Source of the DNA: CAVSWN01 sp046728115 | Lineage (GTDB): Bacteria; Acidobacteriota; Vicinamibacteria; Vicinamibacterales; CAVVIG01 | Assembly: GCA_046728115.1 (NCBI GenBank) | Contig: JBKPDW010000453.1 | Location: 1-14,041, forward strand | Direction: 5' to 3' | Length of the DNA stretch: 14,041 nucleotides | Part shown: positions 1 to 9,429 of the stretch, in pieces | Layout of the letters: each line of letters starts with the position of its first letter | How positions within the stretch are numbered: position 1 is the first letter of the stretch | Notes under the pieces: model-generated | Database searches by the model: none | The model's input: only the letters and a program-made list of their open reading frames with translations | Told to the model about the DNA's origin: nothing | Translations under genes and position numbers: made by a program

Positions 1-326
1 AGCGGGAGCACGAACTTGTCCAGCTTGTCTGCCTGGCAATGGTCGGTGTGCAGTGCAACATAGATTGGGTACCGTTCTGCCACGCGATGGACGTGTTCGG
101 CGATCGACATGGCACCAAGCACCATGTCTTTCACCATGGCGCCGGCCGCGAACGCGGCGCCGCCAGTCGAGACCTGGATAATCCCGTCGCTTTTGCTGTC
201 GGCCAGCCCTTTCAGCACGCCGTTCACCGTGCTGAGCGACGTCACGTTGACGGCGGGGTACGCGAACTTGCCCTTCCGCGCGCGCTCGAGCATGTCGCAG
301 TACCTGGCGTAATCGGCAACCGGCAT
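1..326 (-). CDS. fbaA: Class II fructose-bisphosphate aldolase, 5' part (runs off the left edge)
   Basis: The first 108 codons of a zinc-dependent class II aldolase, which reversibly splits fructose 1,6-bisphosphate into glyceraldehyde 3-phosphate and dihydroxyacetone phosphate in the cytoplasm. Visible family features are FAYPAVNVTS (residues 21-30), DGIIQVSTGG (47-56), and LHTDHC (92-97), which carries the catalytic Asp95 and the zinc ligand His96. The AYPAVNV and IIQVSTGG spelling resembles the longer FbaA-type class II enzymes more than the short GatY/KbaY type. The ATG at 324-326 is preceded by a purine-rich GGAAGG (plus-strand 333-338) with a 6-nt spacer. The gene lies 57 bp downstream of the monoheme cytochrome on the same strand and is probably the last visible member of the operon. 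The C-terminal two thirds are outside the window, so the remaining zinc ligands cannot be checked. Confidence 0.9.
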   Translation of the reverse strand, partial: MPVADYARYCDMLERARKGKFAYPAVNVTSLSTVNGVLKGLADSKSDGIIQVSTGGAAFAAGAMVKDMVLGAMSIAEHVHRVAERYPIYVALHTDHCQADKLDKFVLP

Positions 327-383
327 ACAACCCCTTCCGTCAACCCCTCCCCGATGCTGCCTCGTCGAGCGGGGACGGGCTCG

Positions 384-749
384 CTACTTCAGGCTCTGCA
401 TGTAGGCCACCAGGGCGTCGATGTCGGCGGCGGCCAGCGTGCTGTACTTGTTCGGCATCACCGGCTTCTTGGTCGACTTCGCTTTTGCGGCCGCCTCGGT
501 CGGGTTCGTGATCCACAGGCGCGTGTCTGCCGCGTTCAACTTCGTGCCAACGCCGTCGAGCGCATTGCTCTTGTTCCCTTTGCCGGCGACGGCATGACAG
601 GTCTGGCACTTCTGGGCGGTATACACCTCCTGGCCACGTTTGACCTGTGCGGCATCCTGCGCCGCCGCTGGCAGCAACGTAACCATGCCAGCTCCAAGTG
701 CGAGCGTCGTCGTGATCACAAGCCGTGTCGTCTTCGATGTTCTCTGCAT
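384..749 (-). CDS. Small periplasmic monoheme class I cytochrome c
   Basis: A 121-residue exported cytochrome. The N-terminus has a basic region (QRTSKTTR), a hydrophobic core (about residues 10-27) and a likely cleavage site after AAA at 28-30. One heme site, CQTCH, is at 48-52, and Met98 in KPVMPN is the probable sixth heme ligand, followed by the C-terminal helix DIDALVAYMQSL expected of class I cytochromes c. The frame is open further upstream, but the ATG at 749 is preferred because GGAGG (plus-strand 755-759) lies 5 nt before it and the signal peptide starts there. It begins 29 bp after the MtrB-like barrel gene. By analogy with MtoD, which accompanies MtoAB in iron oxidisers, it may shuttle electrons between the periplasmic decaheme and inner-membrane partners. 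That role is inference; the cytochrome identity is secure. Confidence 0.92.
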   Translation of the reverse strand: MQRTSKTTRLVITTTLALGAGMVTLLPAAAQDAAQVKRGQEVYTAQKCQTCHAVAGKGNKSNALDGVGTKLNAADTRLWITNPTEAAAKAKSTKKPVMPNKYSTLAAADIDALVAYMQSLK

Positions 750-754
750 CGGAG

Positions 755-759
755 CCTCC
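755..759 (-). promoter_or_regulatory. Ribosome binding site of the monoheme cytochrome
   Basis: GGAGG on the minus strand, 5 nt before the ATG at 749. It selects this start over an upstream in-frame ATG at 785 that would overlap the end of the preceding gene. Confidence 0.75.
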
Positions 760-778
760 AAAAATCGTGTGGCGTTGC

Positions 779-2968
779 TTACCAAAGATATCTCAAGCCG
801 ATCACTCCGGAGTGAGCCGTGTACGGCCGGTAGACGTATCCGAGAACGAGGGAACTCGGTTGAACGATGCCATTTACGACGGTCGGGTCGAACGCGAAGT
901 CGTACACACGGAACGGTTCGTACAGGTACGAGCCAGTCACGGCCAACTGCCTCGACAAACGGTATCTGGCGTCGAGATGAAGCTGCTGCAACTTGTTATA
1001 GACCTTGGGGAGCTGCGAGGGCGGCGGCAACGGTCCGCCAGCGACGACCGTGTACAGGTAATGCCCTTCGGCGTAGCTGAAGTCATAGGACAGCCGCACC
1101 TCGGTGCTCGGTCCAAATCTCGGAGGCGTCGCGTAGATCGAAAAGTAGTGCACATCCTCCTTCGAATCCGTGGTCCAGTCTCGCAGCGGATCGTTTTCCT
1201 GCCCCGGGCTCGCTGACCGCGACCGTTGCAGGCCCGAGTAACGCTCGTAATTGTAGTTGGCGCCCGCGCCGAGGCCGTTCGGCTCGTGGTAGTCGGCTGC
1301 GAACGACACCGTGCGGAACGTCGTGTCCTGTAGCCCGAAGTAGCTGTCGGGATAGTTGTCCTTGCCGACGCCGCCCGAGACGCTGAAAGTCCAGCGTTCG
1401 ATCGGCATGAAATCGACGATCCCCGTGAACTGATTGCGCGACCGGTTGGCGAGGTCGTAGTGGCGCATGTCCGGCTGCTCGCCGATCTCCACGAGCAGAT
1501 CCTCGTTCAGCCCCGAGCCGCTGCGCTTCCCGTACTCGTATTTGGCGTGAAACGTCAACCACATCGGGCCGACAGCATCCGCTGACAGGCGCAGTACGTT
1601 TTCCGACGCGCTGTCGAAGATGCGGAAGTCGTAACCGGTGTGGTTGAGCGTATAACCGGCGGTCAGCGCAACAGGTTGGAGGCCGCTCCAGGTGGCATCC
1701 GCATCGAAGGTCGTGCGGTTGTGTGCATAGAGCTCCGGGCCGAGCGTGGTCGACGTCCCGACGGAGTTGTCGTAGGAGACGTATTGGGTAATCGCGGTGG
1801 TGGGCGTCTGGTTGTTGTAGTCGTAGACCCGGAAGTGACCGGTGAACTGCCATTCGGGCAGCGGACGGGAAACCAGACTCAGGTTGGTCGAGAAGACGTG
1901 CGCCTCGGCCTGCGCCGAGGGTCGTGGCAGCGCGATCTGAGGCAGGGCCGAATTGATGGTGAATGGCTGCAGCGGCTCGTCGTTGTTCCAGAGTCCGTAC
2001 GAGACGAAGCCCGTGAACTGCGTGCGGTGCGCCAACTTGGCATAGCCGGCGCCGCTCACGGTCTGCGCGTTGTTGGTGGGCCACAATGACATCCGCCCGC
2101 TGCCAGGGGCACTGTCAGGGTTAGGTGGCGCGTCGGTCAGGCGGAGCGGGCTGTCCCACACCAGCGTCGGGTCGAGGTTGTCGAACCACGAGCCGTTGTA
2201 CGCGACCCGCAGCATGTTGCGGCCGTTCGTCCATTCGGTCCCGATCGTGAAGTCGTTCGTTCGGGAGTCGTACGGCAATGCCACCTCGACGTCGTTCGAG
2301 AAACCGAAGGAGCCGCCCCACGGCAGCTCGCCGCGGTGTCGCGTGGTCGTGAACGCCGCCTTCACGTCGAGCTGTGGCGTCGGCGTGGCGACCACGCTCA
2401 CGGCGCCGATGTCGCGCCGCTCACGGAGGTCGAACTGCGGTGCGATCGGAACGTACGCCGACAAGGTCGCTTGCCCGTTCTGGATGAGGCGTTGCGTTGC
2501 GTCGTCGAGGAGCAGCGGGCTTCCTGACATCGTGTAGGGCGTCTTCGTGTCGACGCTGTAGAACTGCGGGATCTCGTCCCACAGGCCGGAGATGACCAAT
2601 TTGCCCGTTCGCTCATAGTTGGCGGAGTACCGCTGATCCCGGTACCCGACGTTGTCGGCACTCGCCCGGAACAGCCAGATCCCTCCCGGATCCTCGTGCG
2701 CGTACCGCGCCTTGGTGAACAGCAAACCATCTCTGAGGTCCTGGTATCGCTGCCATCGCGCCGGATCTCCCGATACGCTGCTGAACCGGCCGCCGACTTC
2801 GAATTGATGCCATGTCGGCTCGAACAGGCTGCCCTCCGGCTCGGGCGTCGGCGCAGTGGGCTGTGCCGGCGAGGTGGCCTGCGCCGGCGTTGGGGTCTGC
2901 GCGCGCGCGCCAACAGGCACCGCTATTCCAAGACAGCAGCCCAGATATGCAAGTACGAGTTGCCGCAT
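779..2968 (-). CDS. MtrB/PioB-family decaheme-associated outer-membrane beta-barrel
   Basis: A 729-residue exported protein. Residues 1-23 form a signal peptide (hydrophobic core LVLAYLGCCLGIAV, likely cleavage after ARA). Residues 24-46 are a Pro/Ala/Thr-rich linker. The rest consists of alternating amphipathic strands, with aromatic girdles and polar loops, ending in GVIGLRYLW with a terminal aromatic residue as expected for BAM-inserted barrels. Length and position directly after a decaheme cytochrome match the MtrB/PioB family (Shewanella MtrB, Sideroxydans MtoB, Rhodopseudomonas PioB), in which the barrel sheathes the decaheme so electrons can cross the outer membrane. The N-terminal CXXC of gammaproteobacterial MtrB is absent; the only close cysteines are Cys11-Cys12 inside the signal peptide. 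GGAGG lies 5 nt before the ATG, and the cytochrome gene ends 15 bp upstream. The assignment rests on family resemblance and context. An unrelated large porin is possible but less likely. Confidence 0.85.
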   Translation of the reverse strand: MRQLVLAYLGCCLGIAVPVGARAQTPTPAQATSPAQPTAPTPEPEGSLFEPTWHQFEVGGRFSSVSGDPARWQRYQDLRDGLLFTKARYAHEDPGGIWLFRASADNVGYRDQRYSANYERTGKLVISGLWDEIPQFYSVDTKTPYTMSGSPLLLDDATQRLIQNGQATLSAYVPIAPQFDLRERRDIGAVSVVATPTPQLDVKAAFTTTRHRGELPWGGSFGFSNDVEVALPYDSRTNDFTIGTEWTNGRNMLRVAYNGSWFDNLDPTLVWDSPLRLTDAPPNPDSAPGSGRMSLWPTNNAQTVSGAGYAKLAHRTQFTGFVSYGLWNNDEPLQPFTINSALPQIALPRPSAQAEAHVFSTNLSLVSRPLPEWQFTGHFRVYDYNNQTPTTAITQYVSYDNSVGTSTTLGPELYAHNRTTFDADATWSGLQPVALTAGYTLNHTGYDFRIFDSASENVLRLSADAVGPMWLTFHAKYEYGKRSGSGLNEDLLVEIGEQPDMRHYDLANRSRNQFTGIVDFMPIERWTFSVSGGVGKDNYPDSYFGLQDTTFRTVSFAADYHEPNGLGAGANYNYERYSGLQRSRSASPGQENDPLRDWTTDSKEDVHYFSIYATPPRFGPSTEVRLSYDFSYAEGHYLYTVVAGGPLPPPSQLPKVYNKLQQLHLDARYRLSRQLAVTGSYLYEPFRVYDFAFDPTVVNGIVQPSSLVLGYVYRPYTAHSGVIGLRYLW

Positions 2969-2973
2969 CTGTA

Positions 2974-2978
2974 CCTCC
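2974..2978 (-). promoter_or_regulatory. Ribosome binding site of the MtrB-like gene
   Basis: GGAGG on the minus strand with a 5-nt spacer to the ATG at 2968. It sits inside the 15-bp gap after the decaheme cytochrome stop codon, supporting efficient translation of the barrel from the same message. Confidence 0.75.
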
Positions 2979-2983
2979 GAGCG

Positions 2984-3943
2984 CTATCGCATGAAGAACT
3001 GCCCAGACGGATGATTCGATCCGTGGATGTTCTGGTGGCAGTTCATGCACGATCGTCCGAACATCCGGTTGCTCTTGTTCACGGTGATGGCGTTGTTGTC
3101 GTAGACGCTCGACGGATGTCTCGTCGCGATGTGGCATCGCTGACAGAGCATCGGCATGCGTACGACCAGCATCCGGTCGTTCGACGAGCCGTGCGGATCA
3201 TGGCACGTTGTGCAGTTCTCTCTGACCGGTGCGTGCTCCCACAGCACGGGCCCGCGCATCTCGGCGTGGCAGCTCATACAGCTCTCGTTGACGGAACTGC
3301 CCACCTTCAGCGCCTTGACGTTGCTGATGGATCCATGCGGGTTATGGCACGACGAACACGTCAGTTTGCCTTCGCGAACCGGCATATGGGCGACGGCGCG
3401 CTCGGTCTTGGCGACCTGCAGGCGATGACACGTCACACACACCTGTCCCTCGGTGGCCTTGACCAACTGGCGCGTCGGCGACTTCCAGCTGTGGACGCTG
3501 TGGCACGTCCCGCACGACAGATTCCGCCGTTCGTGCGTGCTGCCCTCCCACGCGGCATGCTCGCCGCGGTTGTGACACGCCAGACAGGTCTCGTTGGTCT
3601 CGGCGGCCGTGATTTGCCCGAACTTCCGAATGTGCCCTTTCGCGTCGTCGTCTACGTGCGCTTGTCCGGGTCCGTGGCAGCTCTCGCAGCCGTGCGTCGC
3701 CTCGGGCGTACGCGGATTCTTCGCCTGCGCATGCGGCGTGCCCTTGAGCGAGTCGCCCTTGTCGCTGTGGCAGGTGAGGCACGTATCGCTCCCGACGTAC
3801 CCCGCCGGTTGTTGTGGCGGAGAGGGTTGTGCCGCGGGCGTTGTGACGCCGGGCGACGGGCCGGACCGCACCTCACCAGCCGCGCGAACCGTGATCGCAG
3901 CGGTCAGCAGACATATCGCAGCGAGCCACAACCGTTGCTGCAC
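2984..3943 (-). CDS. mtrA: Decaheme c-type cytochrome, MtrA/DmsE family
   Basis: A 319-residue periplasmic multiheme cytochrome. Residues 1-22 are a signal peptide (QQRLWLAAICLLTAAITV, cleavage near RAA), followed by a Pro-rich linker (28-47). Ten CXXCH heme sites begin at Cys55, 86, 120, 144, 169, 196, 222, 244, 267 and 299. Fourteen further histidines (for example 71, 84, 96, 129, 151, 203, 251, 307) are enough for bis-His ligation of all ten hemes. The C-terminal NIHGSNHPSG (305-314) and repeated NPHG/DPHG after heme motifs are typical of MtrA/DmsE proteins, and 319 residues is close to the size of MtrA. In that family the heme chain inserts into an MtrB barrel and passes electrons across the outer membrane. 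The start is GTG at 3943, chosen because GGAGG lies 6 nt upstream and a signal peptide follows at once; the frame stays open upstream into the neighbouring gene. The preceding gene ends 26 bp upstream. The direction of electron flow cannot be read from sequence. Confidence 0.95.
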   Translation of the reverse strand: MQQRLWLAAICLLTAAITVRAAGEVRSGPSPGVTTPAAQPSPPQQPAGYVGSDTCLTCHSDKGDSLKGTPHAQAKNPRTPEATHGCESCHGPGQAHVDDDAKGHIRKFGQITAAETNETCLACHNRGEHAAWEGSTHERRNLSCGTCHSVHSWKSPTRQLVKATEGQVCVTCHRLQVAKTERAVAHMPVREGKLTCSSCHNPHGSISNVKALKVGSSVNESCMSCHAEMRGPVLWEHAPVRENCTTCHDPHGSSNDRMLVVRMPMLCQRCHIATRHPSSVYDNNAITVNKSNRMFGRSCMNCHQNIHGSNHPSGQFFMR

Positions 3944-3949
3944 AATGAC

Positions 3950-3954
3950 CCTCC
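3950..3954 (-). promoter_or_regulatory. Ribosome binding site deciding the GTG start of the decaheme cytochrome
   Basis: GGAGG on the minus strand, 6 nt before the GTG at 3943. No ATG lies near the signal-peptide start; the next in-frame ATG upstream, at 4087, is buried in the preceding gene and would place 48 charged residues before the signal peptide. Confidence 0.8.
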
Positions 3955-3969
3955 AGTGCGGGCGCGTCG

Positions 3970-4946
3970 TTATCTGAGCGCCATGCGGAAATTCGCGCGT
4001 TCGTACGCAGCGGGATCGGGAATTCGTTCGAGGCTCATGTTGCCGCGCATCTCTGTGAGCGAGCTCCACTCGTGCTCCCGCATCCACACGTCGATCTCGC
4101 TGAGGACCGTTCGCACGTGATCGGGACCGTGACGCAGAAGCGCCGACACCATCTGCGTCGCATGGGCGCCGGCCATCGTCGCCTTGACGACGTCGAGCCC
4201 GGTATGAATGCCGCCGGTAATGGCAATCGACGCCTTGATTCGCCCGGCCAGGGCTGCGGCACCGCGAAGCCGCAGCGGCAGCTCGGACGAATCCGACAGT
4301 GGCAATGTCCGAATCACTTCGAGCTCCTCGACATCGAGGTCGATGCGATGAAAGCGTGTGAACAGGACGAGCGCGTCGGCGCCGGCCGCGTCGAGCTGTT
4401 TCGCGAAATGCGCGAAGGCGGTGAGCAGCGGCGCGAGCTTGACAGCGATCGGGATCCGCACCGAGCGCCTCACGGCGCGCACGACGTCGATGGCGTCGCG
4501 TTCGACATCCGCCGCGCTTGCGGTCATGTCGCTGGCGGCGTGGTAGATGTGCAGTTCGAGGCCGTCCGCGCCGGCGTCCTCGAGCAGGCGGGCGTAATCG
4601 AGCCAGCCGCCCGGTGTCACACCGTTGAGCGAGGCCATGACCGGGATGCGAACGGCTTGCTTGATCAACCGGAGATGCTCGAGATACTCATCGGGCCCCA
4701 GCGCGGTCAGCGGCTCGGGCTCGAAGCTGTGCGCCTCGGCGAACGACTCACTATGGCCTTCGGCGTTGAAGTAGGTGTCCATCTGTTCGCCGGTGATCTC
4801 CTCTTCGTACAGCGAGCGGAGGACCAGCATCGCCGCGCCCGCATCCTCGAGCGCCCTGACGGTATCGAGATCGTCGCCGAGCGGTCCCGCGCCGACGATC
4901 AGCGGATGGGGCAGACGCAACCCGAGGTACGTGGTGCTGAGATCCA

Positions 4947-4947
<1 letters not shown>
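3970..4947 (-). CDS. Dihydroorotate-dehydrogenase-like FMN protein, probably not a true DHOD
   Basis: A 325-residue TIM-barrel protein of the dihydroorotate dehydrogenase superfamily. The N-terminal LGLRLPHPLIVGAGPL, the central IPIAVKLAPLL and the phosphate-binding AITGGIHTG...GAHATQMVSALL region match the FMN-binding parts of class 1 DHODs. The substrate side differs. Where genuine DHODs have LNxSCPN (catalytic Cys) or VNxSSPN (catalytic Ser), this protein reads LELHIYHAASD at 130-140, and where they have the substrate-binding INT it reads LFTRFHR around 195-201. It therefore probably lacks pyrimidine DHOD activity. DHOD-like genes of this kind are known beside nifJ in other bacteria; their function is not established to my knowledge. 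The start at ATG 4947 is backed by AAGGAG 5 nt upstream, and its A is shared with the nifJ stop (TGATG), indicating translational coupling. A role as an electron-transfer flavoprotein partner of PFOR is speculation. Confidence 0.85.
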
Positions 4948-8561
<3,614 letters not shown>

Positions 8562-8568
8562 GTCCCAG

Positions 8569-8572
8569 CTCC
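8569..8572 (-). promoter_or_regulatory. Ribosome binding site of nifJ
   Basis: GGAG on the minus strand, 7 nt before the ATG at 8561, in the 22-bp gap after pflA. It supports the upstream of two candidate starts (8561 rather than 8543). Confidence 0.6.
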
Positions 8573-8583
8573 ATCAGATGTCG

Positions 8584-9429
8584 TCAAAAAGCATTCAGTC
8601 CGGCTTCGCGAAACACGGCACAGACCTGATCGACCGCTTCCTCCGAGGGGGGCTCGATGTCGCCAAGCGTGTAGTCGATGCCGAGCTGCCGCCACTTGAA
8701 CCGCCCCATCTGGTGGAAGGGGAGCACATCGACGCGCGTCACGTTGCCCAGACCGGCGGCAAAATCGGCGATCTTTGCGATGTCGTCGGCGTCATCCGTC
8801 AGTCCAGGCACCAGGACGAACCGAACCCAGACCGGCCGCCTTCGCGCGGCGAGGCGGCGCGCGAAGTCCAGCGTCGGTCCGACATCCGCGCCGGTGAGAT
8901 GGCGATGACGTTCCGGATCCCACGTCTTCAGATCGAGCAGCACGAGGTCGATCGTCTCGAGCTCGGCGTCGGACAGCCGATCGCCGTAGTAGCCGTTTGT
9001 GTCGAGCGCCGTGTGAATGCCCATCGCCTTCGCCGCCGCGAACAGCTTCACCGCGAAGCGATGCTGCATCAGCGGGTCGCCTCCGCTGAGCGTGAAGCCA
9101 CCGGACATCGCGATCAGGCCGGCCCGATACTTGCGCAGTTCCGCGGTGGCGTTCGCGATCGTCACCGGTATCCCGTTGCTCATCGTCCAGGTATCGGGGT
9201 TGTGGCAGTAGACGCAGCGCCACATGCAGCCCGCCGTCCAGGCGACGACGCGCACGCCGGGACCGTCGAGGGTGGATCCGGTCGTGAACGAGTGGAGGAA
9301 TCCCATGTCGCCGGTGGCGAGCGCCGATCGCACGTCGGTCTCGGGCACGTTCGCGCCGAGATTGACCCGAAGCTCGAACGGATTCTTCGCCACCAGCGGC
9401 GTCCGCTGCAGGAGACGACCTTCAGGCAT
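8584..9429 (-). CDS. pflA: Pyruvate formate-lyase activating enzyme (radical SAM)
   Basis: A 281-residue radical-SAM activase, which uses a [4Fe-4S] cluster and S-adenosylmethionine to install the glycyl radical on PflB. The cluster motif CMWRCVYCHNPDTW gives Cys68, Cys72 and Cys75, the CX3CX2C spacing of the family, and the surrounding HSFTTGSTLDGPGVR and CHNPDTW are typical of PflA. The SAM-contact motif reads LSGGDPLMQ, with Asp in place of the usual Glu. About 41 residues precede the conserved core (GFLHSF), which in E. coli PflA starts almost at the N-terminus. An internal ATG at 9306 would give the shorter form but has no ribosome site. The ATG at 9429 has GGAG 9 nt upstream; an ATG at 9444 is an alternative that adds five residues. 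The gene overlaps the end of pflB by 8 bp, as expected for an enzyme-activase pair. Confidence 0.95.
   Translation of the reverse strand: MPEGRLLQRTPLVAKNPFELRVNLGANVPETDVRSALATGDMGFLHSFTTGSTLDGPGVRVVAWTAGCMWRCVYCHNPDTWTMSNGIPVTIANATAELRKYRAGLIAMSGGFTLSGGDPLMQHRFAVKLFAAAKAMGIHTALDTNGYYGDRLSDAELETIDLVLLDLKTWDPERHRHLTGADVGPTLDFARRLAARRRPVWVRFVLVPGLTDDADDIAKIADFAAGLGNVTRVDVLPFHQMGRFKWRQLGIDYTLGDIEPPSEEAVDQVCAVFREAGLNAF

Noticed and set aside
348..375. Inverted repeat TCCCCG/CGGGGA with a 16-nt loop between the monoheme cytochrome and aldolase genes, considered as a terminator.
   Set aside because: The stem is only 6 bp, the loop is long, and no U-rich tract follows in the direction of transcription. 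Such repeats arise by chance in GC-rich DNA.
384..785. Starting the monoheme cytochrome at the upstream ATG at 785.
   Set aside because: That start overlaps the end of the barrel gene, lacks a clear ribosome site and puts 12 extra residues ahead of an otherwise normal signal peptide. The ATG at 749 has GGAGG at 5 nt.
2932..2940. Cys11-Cys12 in the barrel's signal peptide (LGCC), considered as a lipoprotein lipobox.
   Set aside because: The cysteines lie in the middle of the hydrophobic core, which continues with LGIAV, and a normal signal peptidase I site (ARA) follows. Barrels of this family are not lipoproteins.
2696..4120. A 474-codon open frame on the plus strand opposite the decaheme cytochrome and its flanks.
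   Set aside because: Antisense to ten ordered heme motifs, it spans three real genes and shows no domain or ribosome site of its own.
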